DNA from: Hyperoplus lanceolatus
Taxonomy: Eukaryota; Chordata; Actinopteri; Uranoscopiformes; Ammodytidae
Assembly (NCBI GenBank): GCA_026929865.2
Contig: CM049410.1
Coordinates: forward strand, 12,290,501 to 12,354,500
Direction: 5' to 3'
Length of the DNA: 64,000 nucleotides
Made by a program: the position numbers and the translations under genes. The notes below the pieces were generated by a model. The model saw nothing but the letters and a program-made list of their open reading frames with translations. It was not told the DNA's origin and searched no databases. Below are positions 23,263 through 34,243 of the stretch, piece after piece. Position 1 is the first letter of the stretch. The number at the start of each line of letters is the position of its first letter.

Positions 23263-24863
23263 ATGGTCAGGAATGCCAAATCCGAATATTACCTTGAATT
23301 AATCTCAAACTGCTACTCTAACCCTGCACTATTTTGGAAAGCTGTGAACTATAATAAAAACAATTCTAGCACAGTTCCCACTCAGATCAAATTAAATGGT
23401 CACACTGTCAATGATCAAAAAGAGATTGGCTTAGCTTTTAATAAACATTTTGTAGTACATGGGAGAGGACAATTTGGACCCGTTTTCAATCAAGCTTTCG
23501 ACACATATAATATCAAAACAAATAACCCATATTTTTAATCTTTCCATCTCCTCTGGAATAGTTCCTAAAATTTGGAAAAAAGCTCACGTAATTCCTTTAC
23601 ATAAAGGTGGTGACAAAAATAATCTTAATAACTACAGGCCAATTTCCAAACTCCCATGCCTGGCGAAAATTCTAGAATCACTTATTAATAATCAGTTAAA
23701 AATATTTCTAACTAGTGCTTCCATTTTGAGCCCATTCCAATCTGGTTTTAGGGCAGGTCAGCGTACCGTCTCTGCTGTGACTTTGGTTGTAGATAACATT
23801 GTTACAGCATTAGACAAGAAAAAGCAATGTGCAGCACTTTTTATTGATCTTTCAAAGGCCTTTGATACTGTTGACCACCATTTGCTTTTACAGAGGCTGC
23901 ATGACATTGGTTTTGATCATTCTGCATGTAGCTGGTTTAGGGATTATCTCTCTGATAGACAGCAGTCAGTTAAAGTGGGAAGATACCAATCTGAGTTTTT
24001 AACTGTTACAAATGGTGTCCCACAGGGCTCAATTTTAGGTCCAGTTCTTTTCACAATTTATATAAATAACATTGTTTCATCGCTAAAAAACTGTCACGCC
24101 CATCTATACGCTGACGACACAGTACTGTATTGCATTTCCGATTCGGTGCACCAATCTATTCAGAACCTACAAAGCTCTTTTAACACCCTGCAGGACTGTC
24201 TAGTGGACCTCAGGCTGGTTCTAAATACAGACAAAACCAAATATATGTGTTTCCCCAGAGCAAGAACTACAAATTTGAATGATTTTAATATTTTTACAAA
24301 GAAAGGATTTTTAATTGAAAGAGTCACAGAGTACAAATATCTCGGCATCTGGTTAGATGATAAACTCACTTTTAATTTTCATATAAAAAATCTTGTTTGT
24401 CGACTACGACAAAAAATTGGCTATTTTTATAGGAACAAAACCACCTTCCCTTTATTTAGTAGGAAAAGGATTATTGAGGCAGTTTTCATGTCTGTCCTTG
24501 ATTATGGTGATGTGGTTTACCGGCATGCATCACATTCATGTCTTAAACTCCTGGACTCTGTTTTTCACTCTGCTTTAAGGTTCATCACAGGAGATGCTTA
24601 TGACATACCACTGTCTTTTATATGAAAAGGTTGGGCGGTCCTCCCTTAAAGAGAGACGTGACGCACATTGGCACCTTTTTATTTACAAAGCCTTGACCGG
24701 GAAGCTTCCTCGTTATTTAACAGAAATGCTGCAAATTTCAGATGGGCTTTATCAGACCCGCTCCACTGACATGCTTATGCTTTATGTCCCACAAGCCCGG
24801 TCTGAGCTGGGAAAGACAGCTTTTAGCTTCAGTGCCCCTGACTCCTGGAACAACTTACAGCAA
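23263..24863 (+). pseudogene. Broken L2-like LINE reverse transcriptase
   Basis: Three frames together cover the linker, polymerase and C-terminus of a jockey-superfamily reverse transcriptase. The first (23263-23538) ends the endonuclease-polymerase linker with FWKAVN and FNKHFV. The main frame (23459-24625) has IPLHKGG near residue 45, NNYRPISKLP near 57, FIDLSKAFDTVDH at 128-140, GVPQGSILGP at 187-196 and the catalytic YADD at 217-220. After the GDAY residues the homology shifts frame at about 24600 and continues to 24863. A deletion near 23455, the frameshift and the inserted retroposon inactivate it. The endonuclease is absent. Intact fish relatives keep these motifs in one frame of over 900 residues. 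Confidence 0.92.
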
Positions 24864-25018
24864 GGCAAGGCAAGGCAAGGCAAGTTTATTTATATAGCAC
24901 AATTCAGACACAAGGCCAATCAAAGTGCTTTACAGGGGCAAGATTAGAATACATAAAACACATTATAAAACATTTAAAAGCGAATAAAAGAAGTAAATAA
25001 AAAAAAAATTAAAACTCG
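24864..25018 (-). mobile_element. Short retroposon (LINE/SINE tail) inside the LINE
   Basis: This 155-base insert is flanked by a perfect ACAGCAA duplication (24857-24863 and 25019-25025). On the minus strand it ends GTGCTATATAAATAAAC followed by TTGCC tandem units, the 3' end of a common fish LINE or of SINEs that borrow it. It is probably a severely 5'-truncated copy. Confidence 0.85.
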
Positions 25019-26085
25019 ACAGCAACAAATTAAACTAAATAACTTCGTATCCTTTAACCAATTTAAACAAACTATCTTAAATCTGCCAAACTCTACCTGT
25101 AACTGTTTTAATTAGGCTATATTGTACTTTCACCCATTTCATTTTAATTGCTGCCACTCTTCACCACTGTGTAAATGTTTCAATTGTTTTTCTCTTCACC
25201 TGTTGTTGTGTATTTGATGTATTTGCATTGAATATTGTGTATGTATTGTTGTTTTTCCTTTTAATTTGTTTGATCTCGACGTCATTGTAAATGAGGGTCA
25301 CCCCTCAATTGGTCTCTCGAGGATAAATAAAAATTAAATAAAAAATAAATAATGATGCGTAAAGTTGCATATCTGCAAAGCCCCAAAATCTAGATGTTGG
25401 AAGAAAACAAAGTCAATTTATTTTAAAATTTTGAAAATAAAACAAGTGTCCAACTGCCTGAAGCCTTTCCTAATCACAGTTCAAATTTGATCAATAACCC
25501 ATAGAAAATAAATTTTTTACACAGTTACATTTCATGTGCCATGGACCAAAAGTGTCCTTTTGGAGTCTCCAGCTGGTATTTTAGGAAACGGCTAGACATT
25601 CCCTTAGAAAAAATAGTGTAAAAAATTCATTTTCTATGGGTTATTGATCAAATTTGAACTGTGATTAGGAAAAGCTTCAGGCAGTTGGACACTTGTTTTG
25701 TTTTCAAAATTTAAAAACAAATTGACTCTGCTTTTGTCCAACATCTAGATTTTGGGGCTTTGCAGATATGCAAATTTACGCATCATTAGTAAGATATTGA
25801 TGATTTTTCATATCTATTCAAACTTTTTGGAAAATACTGTAATACAAAAAGTTGTTGTTTTAATGTCAGTAATCAACTTGCAAAGTTTCATAATGATATC
25901 TATAAGTTAAATAAATTCCCCATTAGCCCATCCCCATGATTCGCTTAAACAGTGGTTCTGATTTGCTCTATGTCGGCCCCCTATAGCTTTCCAGCAGCTT
26001 GTTGACCAGGTTGTCCACCCAGGTTGGGATACTGGAAGGTCCTGGATATCATTTCTGGTGAACAACCTTTTACAACGCTCCATGT

Positions 26086-27284
26086 CTGTTTTTCAAAAAA
26101 CAGGGGTTTTGCCCCCTGGGTATAATGTACCCAGGCATTATTGTGTTTGACTCACTTTGTAATGCCCACGTCATTCAAACTGCCTGTCCCCAGTTTGTAA
26201 CTCGTATATTTTTTAGTTTTGAAGCCTGAGCCTGGAAATGTATCATGCACCGACTCTGGTGCTATATCATTAAAGTTATTTTTCATCTGCTTGACAAAGC
26301 TCCCTCCAGAGCCACAGGGGACATTATACAACTGTTTTAAAAGGCTGAGTAGTACTCCTTATGCTGAGTAAACCTATTTGTGAAATTCCCCTTGAAGCGT
26401 ACGAAAATGACAGTTTTTCTTTTTTCGTTGAATGCCTTGGTGGTTTAAAGATGCCTCAAAAGCAAGTGGATAAGTAAAATATGCCATGGGTTGTATTGCA
26501 TGGGATCTTGGGATTTCCCCCGAAAGTATTTCCCATCCCTCTTTAGAGAATTGATGAGGATGTAGCTCAGTAACTTAACCTCAGCTTGAACAGCCTAGTT
26601 TCAATTCCAGTGGGTTTGCCAACCAGCATTTTATAACAAGCCAAGCTTTTGGAAAGAAAAAAAAGAAAGAAAAAGAACCAAAAAGACAGACATTTGAAAG
26701 CAAGTTCCAGAATCCTCAGCCCAGAATTGAGAAGGCATCCCGTCGAGAATCAGGTTTTTTTGCCAAGTAGCTTTTTACATCCAGTACGAGAAAATTTCCT
26801 ACAGGTATTTTGGTAAACAATAGTGAGAAAGGGAAAAGAAATGAAGAGAGTCAAATACCAAAGAAGACATGGGCTATGTACTGTGTGCATTGTCGTGTGC
26901 GGGCAGAACATACGACATCTTCCATCCTAGTTCTTACCGTGCCAGAAGTGTATGTTGTTTGTCATGAAAGAGCCAGATATGCCTCGGCGTAAGGACTGGG
27001 CGGATGCTATTTACGCAGTATTTACAGTATAAGTGTTGCAGATTTGCTTTACATGATAAATATCTTTACATTATAGGCATTATAAGCTGTGCCTTTACCC
27101 TATGCAACACATTAGAACAAGTTGAAGTTGTTTGGTTATTAAATATGCATGCAACAAATAGTCTTCTAGCTAGTAGAGTTAAAAGCTGTAGCAAAATGAA
27201 CATTTAACAAAATAACAGCTTCATAGTTTTTGGATAACTTTTATAATTGTGTATCTGTGTGTACTTGCGCGCATGCATGCGTGT

Positions 27285-27320
<36 letters not shown>

Positions 27321-28452
27321 GTGTGTGTGTGCGCGTGTGTGTGTGTGTTGAGACGAACGTCCACATATCACTTTGTATCATTGCAAAAGTGCGAATATTG
27401 GAAGTTGGAATAGTTTATGTGACAGTTTCCCTTGGGGAAATAAAGAAAGGAATAGGCCTATAGGAGAAAAAAAAGGCCAAAGGGTAAAGAGGCGTGCGGG
27501 GGTGGAGAGAGAGACACAACGGGCGAGAGAGGCAGAATCACACGGCTGAGAGGAGAAGAAAGACGGAGGGATAAGGAAGCGATACAGGGAAAAGATAAAA
27601 GGCTTGTATAGCCAGGGAGAATAACAAGAAAAGGGGGGGAGAGATAACAGGAGGGGGGTTATAGCCAGATGCAAAAAAAATGTTTGGGAGATAAGACAGA
27701 TTTGATCAGTGAGAGAAATGATGTTTCCAGGGAGATAAATAGAGAAGAGGTATACTCGACCAATTACACTCTTGAGCATTTTCGAAAGACTGGACAAAAG
27801 CAGGAGAAATGGAGTGATTCCGATGGGGGGGGGGGGGGGTTAGAGAGTGAGAGTGACCGAGACACAGTACAAGATTAATGAAGTTATGGAATGGAAGTGG
27901 ACAGATATTAATGAGATTATATAGAGACAATGGATCGGCCAGCAGGCAGAAAATGCAAAAAGGGAAATTGAGACGCATGTGTGGGTAAAGTATACAGTAT
28001 GTGTTCCCTGCTCAACGTATACGTCCATACAATCCAGTTTAAGGACCCATTTTCAGGGTATGTTTTTGTCCTTGCATGCACTCATTCAAAAAAAGAAATC
28101 AAATGCAGCTTTATTTGTATCTGTCAAAATTTCAAATGTTGTAGTGATGTGTAAAATCCATTGGGCTACTGAGCTTGGGCATATGTACTCATCAACTCAG
28201 CAGTCGTATTTCAAACTAACTAATTTAGTTTCTGATGTTAATTTATCCGGCGGGGGGGTTTTTGGCTGAACAAGCGGTTTTCAGCACGATCCTCCCCGTT
28301 TCACATTCAAACCCGGGAGCAGTTCAGTACAACCACAATCCAGCAAAATATTTCTTAATGGCGCCTCAGCAGTAAGAAGAGTGTCTAGGGAAAAATACCA
28401 ATTTCTCACATGATACTTTTTAATTTTATTGTGTGCTATATTCTTTTATATA
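26086..28452. other. Unassigned DNA with simple repeats
   Basis: It contains a GT/GC repeat at 27283-27350, a purine-rich + strand from about 27450 to 27720 and a run of about 12 G at 27827-27838. A tRNA-like word pair near 26575-26625 is discussed among the rejected items. No gene was recognised. Confidence 0.45.
27283..27350. repeat. GT microsatellite
   Basis: GT units with AT and GC interruptions. Confidence 0.95.
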
Positions 28453-28456
28453 CAGG

Positions 28457-30284
28457 TGTTGGGAATTCATAAGGGGTAGATTTGGTCAAAGTCAAGAATA
28501 TTATTAATTTCAAGGAAATTATAATATTAAGAAAAATTGTTAATTAATGATCAATTAAATTAGTCCAGCTAATCAAATTACGTATTAATACCTACGGAGC
28601 ACCACCCTTTGAAAAAGGGAACTTTGAATCAAATCAGAAAAACAGTCTCATAATGTTAAAGGGATTTACCTTTTAAAATGTCAAAGTTGGTTACAATGTA
28701 CATTTAAGATAATGAAGGAGTGATTATTCGAGCATAAACCTTATTTACCAGCAATTAGTGAAATACAAGACACAAATATCACAGACACTGCTTCTTAAAA
28801 TCAAAATGTAAGGGTTTATTTACTTAGGCAAGTTGATTAAAACGATACACATAAGTCAATAACCATGAACTAATCTAATTTAAGAAAGCAGACATAGTAC
28901 AAGCAATAATAAGAACAGTTTAGAATCAAACCCACAGGCTATTAGTACATGTGTATGTACCACTGTGTGTGTGTGTGAGTGGGTGTCAAAAAAGAAAAGG
29001 GGGGGGGTGGACACCGCCCAAAGCCAAAAATGGCACACAGCTTGTGACGTTTTCGTCACGTGAAGGGGTCACCGATGGCGACGCAATCACGTGGCGGAGA
29101 CGTCCTAACTGTGACGTGTGACGTTAAAGTCACGTGAAGGGGGTCAGCGCTCGCGTCCCACGACGCAAATGTAAGAATATGTGTTGGTGTGCGGATGTAC
29201 AGAGTTTGAATAAAGAGAGAGAAAGAAAGAGGAGATCAAGTAAAAGCTCGCCACAGAAAGTGCACAGTTAGTTGTTCACCTTGATTTATAGCCTACAGTC
29301 ATTCAGTCTACGAGTAGTCTCGCAAAACTGATGCTGCTTCAGAGATATCAGAGGGGAACAGCTGTTCTGGCACGTAGCGACAATCACAACAATCAAAATA
29401 TCTCCCGGAAAGCGGGAGGAAAAACCATAGTGAGCTGTTAGGCAATTATTATGAAAATAATGCTGTCAGAATCACATTTAACAAGGGAAAAACGACTCGT
29501 CGGTCGGTACCTTAACCTTAAGTTAATGTATACCTAAATAGATATCTATAGCCTAATTTATAGCCCTAACAAATGCCTACTGTGAACCGTCTCCGACGGT
29601 GATGAGAAGCGATGGGTAGTTTAGGATCCTGTGGTCCACACGGCTGGTTTAGAGGAGGGTCCTGCTTGTTATGCCGGTGGAGAAGCGATCTTGCTTCTTG
29701 GGGGAAAGATGGGGCCCATTGCGGTCAGCTGGCTTGCTCCGGTAGTGGCGTGCGTCTTTTGCGGAGGCGGCAAGGCAGTTTACTGTCTGTTGCGTTCAGG
29801 GACGCTGGGCTTCTTCTCCGGCTGGTAGGGAGAAAGGCACGGCTGAGTTTCAGCAGCCGCGGTAGGATGAAGTTTCCTTGGTGAAACTTCCTTCGGATCC
29901 GGGAGGGTAAAGACCGCAGGCAAGCAGTCTGTGAGCCCAGTTTAAGTTTGCAAACACCCGCTTTGTGGATGGATCCACTGCGAAAAGGCGGTGATTTTGG
30001 GGTGCTTGCTGGTTTTATCATAGCATGGTCACATAGTTGACTGGATGATCTCAGCCAATGGGGGTAAAAAACCTTATCAGGAGTGATAAAACTAGGGCTG
30101 GGTTGCTTCGTTTTATGGCCCCTTGTTCTTGGGGGTTTTGCCTCCCAAAAACTCAAATCCAGGCTTTATTTTACCCATGTAGGCCCCATAAGAGTTCCTT
30201 ATAAAGGCTTTGAAAAGGGGAACTAGGCCTCATTTTTCCTCATAGGTTTCTATTGTACTTTTTAGCACTGCTGTAGGCACAACA
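28457..30284. mobile_element. Possible solo LTR of an endogenous retrovirus
   Basis: The segment starts TGTTGG and ends CACAACA, so it has TG...CA ends with a 5-bp inverted repeat. The 4-bp direct repeat CAGG flanks it (28453-28456 and 30285-30288), as made by several vertebrate retrovirus groups. Inside are clustered CACGTG and TGACGT motifs near 29044-29146 and an AATAAA at 29209-29214. There is no gag, pol or env coding, as expected if recombination left one LTR. At 1.8 kb it is long for an LTR, and such short terminal matches can occur by chance. A DNA transposon or unrelated repeat remains possible. Confidence 0.4.
29044..29146. promoter_or_regulatory. Repeated E-box/CRE-like cluster
   Basis: Two imperfect copies of a 28-29 base unit, at 29044-29071 and 29118-29146, both contain GTGACGTT and GTCACGTGAAGGGG. 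CACGTG occurs at 29057, 29088 and 29131. CACGTG is the classic USF/MYC-type E-box and TGACGT a CREB/ATF half site. Enhancer function is inferred from motif density only. Confidence 0.5.
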
Positions 30285-30288
30285 CAGG

Positions 30289-32204
30289 CTATAGCTATAG
30301 GCTACTGTGCAGTCACTTATTAAGTCTGGCACCTCAACTCTTCACTCTCAACAGCATTATTGAGCATTTTTCAACTTAACAGCATCTTGTATTAGAAACC
30401 CCCTGTTTGGTAAATGCCCACAACTTTCAAACTATTAAACCAAATGCTCGTAACACAAGCATAATTTTTTCTCAGACTTGACAAAGCTCTTTAAGAGTAA
30501 AGGAACACATAATACTACACTATTATTCACGAGTCCCCAGTGCAATAAAACCTATTTTCCCATGTAACATTGGTAGAGTGCCCCTTTAAGTAATTGCATG
30601 TTACACGTTTTCTATGATGAAGTCAGAGGCATGGGGCCAAGTGTAGAAAGTTGCCATAGCAATGTCAATACATGATCATATATCATAACCAGTTTTTCTC
30701 ATTAAGCGGCCATGCTTTTTTTTCTCCCTTCTTCTGGGAACAAATAAAAAAAATAAACATTATAACCTTCACGATCCTGCCTAATACCTAGTGCCTATTT
30801 TCATTCCACCGTGGTGATTAGCATTATATATATATAATATATATTTTTTACAGGTATTAATGTTGTTATGGTTACTGCTCCCAGGACAACAGGCATTGTT
30901 TCACAGCAGGCTAATGAAAAAGGCAATTGATCTGCTTTATTTTAGAAGTCTGCGCCAAGGCTTCAACAGTGAGAAAAACAGAGAGGAAATATTAACCGGT
31001 CTCCCAGGTCGCAGTTGATTAGTTGACTATGTTGCTATAATTTCCTGTCAGTGGAAAACATGCTGATGGTGAGCACTCTTGTGTTTAGTTGTTGTTATTG
31101 TGAACTGGAACACAGGAAAGTTTTATAAAAAAGCAATTAAAGACTTTGAAGTCAACGGTGTAGAATAACAAAAGTTGTCATATATATGAGCAATGAGCAG
31201 ACCTATTTACAGCAGGTGTGATGGTATTTGAGGTTTTGTATTTAGTTTTTGTTTTCTCTTAATAGGTAATACTTTCAACCATTCCCCCACTATTTTACGA
31301 TAATCTACATTCATATATTATCCATTTCTTTAAACTGGCTAATGCTTCATCCATTATTCATAGCTATTCCATTTATTTACGTTTAGCTTACAAATGCCTT
31401 ATCTATGTATTTTAGCTATCCATTTAGCTATTTATCCATTGTTTGTTTTTTACTATTAATCCATGTTACTTTTTCCATTTAACAAATTTTCCATTACTTT
31501 TAGTGAACAATTTCAAATGTTTATCACCAACAATTGTATGTATTAATTAAGATTGATCCGTGTTTGAAAAACATATTTGGGTTTACTGTGTAGACTTGAC
31601 CAACTACTACTCAGGCAGTCTTAAGTCCTTTGTTTGCAGCTGCAGGTTTTGTTTGCTCTTGAATAGTTAAATCTGCATGTTGGAAAGCCTTTTCCTGCTT
31701 GTGTTCCAGTTTTGAGGAGGCCTCAGTGCTTTTTCAAAGGCTTCAAAGGCAATAGAATATGGCAAGAGGGGGAAGTTGCGTTATTTTTATTTGTTTATAT
31801 AAATGATTGATGCTCCCACTTGGCAAACACCCAGAGGCTCATCCTATCCATAGTCGATTTCACTGTCTTAAATTGAATTCTGAGCCATTTCTGTTTAAGT
31901 GTGTTTGTATAAACTTGAGCAATTTGATTATTTTCTGCTTCAAACTCGTCTTTATCTTTAGGAAAAAGCTATTACTAGATGAAGGCTGTTTGGATATATT
32001 TGTAATACATTTTCATTATCCTTTACACATGATCTCAATCTGTCCCAACTCTTTCATGTTTCTCTTGAGAGACACTTGTGATAGCTGGAGTCACATTTGT
32101 TAGACATTTTGTCAAACCTTCTTTTGTCTACTTTTCAGTTTGTAATATGCAAGATGCTTCAATAGACAATGTGTAAATGTGTGTTTTTCTCTTCCTCATT
32201 CCAG
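30289..32204. other. Unassigned AT-rich DNA
   Basis: No gene, RNA or element end was recognised. The segment 31300-31500 is rich in CATTTA and ATCCATT words, which may be a decayed tandem repeat. Confidence 0.45.
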
Positions 32205-32320
32205 GACTCTGACAGAGCTTATGAAACAGCCGGGAGAGGCAGGAATGGTGGATGGAACTGGGGTCCATCATCCTATTGGGACCAACGGTATCTCCGCCAG
32301 GGCACTACGCTCCAACAATG
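32205..32320 (+). CDS. Candidate internal exon of an unidentified gene
   Basis: A pyrimidine tract (TTTCTCTTCCTCATTCCAG) precedes a 116-base segment that is open in two frames and ends at ATG|GTCAGT, an acceptable but weak donor. The composition looks coding and is unlike the surrounding AT-rich DNA. One frame contains TELMKQPGEAGMVDGTGVHH, the other GGWNWGPSSYWDQRYLRQG. A GT repeat starts 10 bases after the proposed donor. I do not recognise the protein. It could be one exon of a large neural or signalling gene with huge introns, but that is speculation. Confidence 0.35.
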
Positions 32321-32328
32321 GTCAGTCC

Positions 32329-32330
<2 letters not shown>

Positions 32331-32383
<53 letters not shown>
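32331..32383. repeat. GT microsatellite
   Basis: About 26 GT units immediately after the candidate exon. Confidence 0.96.
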
Positions 32384-32384
<1 letters not shown>

Positions 32385-32554
32385 TGTCTATGTATCTATA
32401 TGGGTTTGTGAACACTCCCAGCTGATGTAAAATGACTGACAACAGAGGGTTTGCAGACACAGAAGAAATCAACTACATATTTTTTGTTCATTCATACACT
32501 GTATACTCTGTTTATTGTTATATTTACAGTTTGAATCAGTCAACGTATAAGTAT

Positions 32555-32582
32555 CTCTCTCTCTCTCTCGCTCTCTCTCTGA
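32555..32582. repeat. CT repeat
   Basis: CT units with one CG interruption. Confidence 0.85.
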
Positions 32583-32702
32583 GAAGCAGTGGTTTACTCC
32601 AGTCATCAACTCTTTATTGACACTGCCATTTATTTAAACCATTTCTCCATACATTTTAAATAACTCTATTTTTATTTTTTTTCACACTACATTTAGAAAT
32701 AT

Positions 32703-32704
<2 letters not shown>

Positions 32705-32785
<81 letters not shown>
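32705..32785. repeat. CA microsatellite
   Basis: About 40 perfect CA units. Confidence 0.97.
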
Positions 32786-32791
<6 letters not shown>

Positions 32792-33231
32792 GGTGTTCAA
32801 ATTGACTCAATACATTTCCTCATTAAAATCCTGATTTCTATGTTGGAGCTATTCCACAATCTTTCCACACACTCCCATGGCAACTTAAGTAGTAGGCAAC
32901 AGAAGTAGCCCTCAGGATACAAGCATGTATACCCCTGGTTAGTAATCACTGTCTTAGAGAGACCCTACAAATCAAGAGCAATTCAGACACAAGGGGGTTG
33001 GATTAATTGAGAGAACTGGGACAAAGCCTTTATATCCACTGTGATACATAACTTCACCAACACAAACACAGCAGTCCTGGGCTCATGGGGCAGTCGACAC
33101 ACACACACACACAGGTCATATTTAATTAAGAGGAAATTAGCTGTGTTCCAGCTCCAAACCCACAGAGGGAACGCTGTGTGACCCATCTGTCTCCAACTTC
33201 CTCTACACATTTTGACCACACATACCGTGGT

Positions 33232-33234
<3 letters not shown>

Positions 33235-33293
<59 letters not shown>
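33235..33293. repeat. CA microsatellite
   Basis: About 29 CA units. Confidence 0.97.
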
Positions 33294-33295
<2 letters not shown>

Positions 33296-33989
33296 GTGTT
33301 AGAACACAAAGGTCCCTGTTGCCTTAATTGTCCTTTGGCTTGTGTTACCGTGTTATAGTGTGCATAATTTCCTTTATTGTAAAACCACTTTAGTTGATAT
33401 CGTGTTACCCTCACAAGCGTGCATGAGGCCATATGATATAAATAAACACAAGAGCTACTTTATCGAACATAAAAGCAAAGACAGCAACGAACAAAGTTAC
33501 CAGCTGTGTCATATGCTGTAGTTCATTTAAAATTGTTGTAGCGCAAGGCTTTCACATTTCATTGTCACAAATTGAAATGCACTCATTAACACACACATTT
33601 ATTAACACTTACAGACAAAGGGAAAAATGCAGTGGCTCCCTTCTTCACTTTCAAGGCAAGAAAAACAAGTTTATGTCCTCTCTTTCACCCCGCACTGCGC
33701 TTATTAGCGCTTTACATTCTTCTGTCCATGCTTTCGCCTGCCCCTTTTATTTCTTTATTTTGTATTCCCCTGCTATTCATTTACCCCTTTTACTTCCTGC
33801 GCTTTTTCAACAAATCTTTGTCTCTTGCATATTTTACTGTAGAATTCAACATCAGTATCTCATCAGCCTTTAAGCCCCAGTATAAAACGTGATAGTATTT
33901 TCAGCACTTTTTGTCAGGGTGATGTGATTATCTAAAATGAGTGATCTGATGGATCAGGAGGATGCAAACTATATATATATATATAACAT
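33294..33989. other. Unassigned DNA
   Basis: No gene was recognised. A short AT repeat (33971-33985) sits directly before the Tc1/mariner-type element. Confidence 0.45.
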
Positions 33990-34243
33990 TACAGTTTTTT
34001 TCGATTGCTAAACCACAGTGGGCACAAGGTGGAACGACAAGTGCACAACTCTAACTACACTATGCACAGCAGCGGTTCATTCGGCCCAAACTCTAGCTCG
34101 TTTTTCATTAATTAAACACAATTTTCAAAACTCTACACACCTATCTCATGGCTTAACCACAGCCTGCACAACACTGTGGATTTCCAGCCCTTTGTGGAGT
34201 GCATTTCAAACACTGCAGATTGCAATTTCAAATGAAACACTAA

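Larger units (their letters stand above)
23168..25350 (+). mobile_element. L2-like LINE inserted in the foldback left arm
   Basis: It is bounded on the left by the arm sequence TATCTTACTAA and on the right by AATGATGCGTAAAGTTGC, which are contiguous in the other arm. The 3' end carries GTAAATGAGGGTCACCCCTC, then CTCGAGGATAAATAAA and TAAA-type units, a terminal design common in fish L2-like LINEs. It is 5'-truncated and holds a broken reverse transcriptase plus a later 155-base insertion. Confidence 0.88.
22841..26085. mobile_element. Large foldback element interrupted by a LINE
   Basis: The outer ends are ACATGGAGCGTTG and its complement at 26073-26085. The right arm (about 25616-26085) is the reverse complement of the left-hand sequence, which is split into 22841-23167 and 25350-25520. 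Once the LINE between them is removed, the element is a palindrome with arms of about 470-500 bases around a spacer of about 90 bases. I see no transposase and no certain target duplication. It starts ten bases after the Tc1 element ends. Confidence 0.85.

Noticed and set aside
26571-26635. tRNA-like sequence with TGTAGCTCAGTA and GTTTCAATTCC words
   Set aside because: The spacing resembles A and B boxes, but the acceptor, D and T stems do not pair. At most it is a decayed SINE head.
29612-30156. Overlapping frames of 90 residues on + and 143 on minus in GC-rich sequence
   Set aside because: They lie inside the LTR-like repeat, show no retroviral or cellular motif, and GC-rich DNA gives long chance frames.
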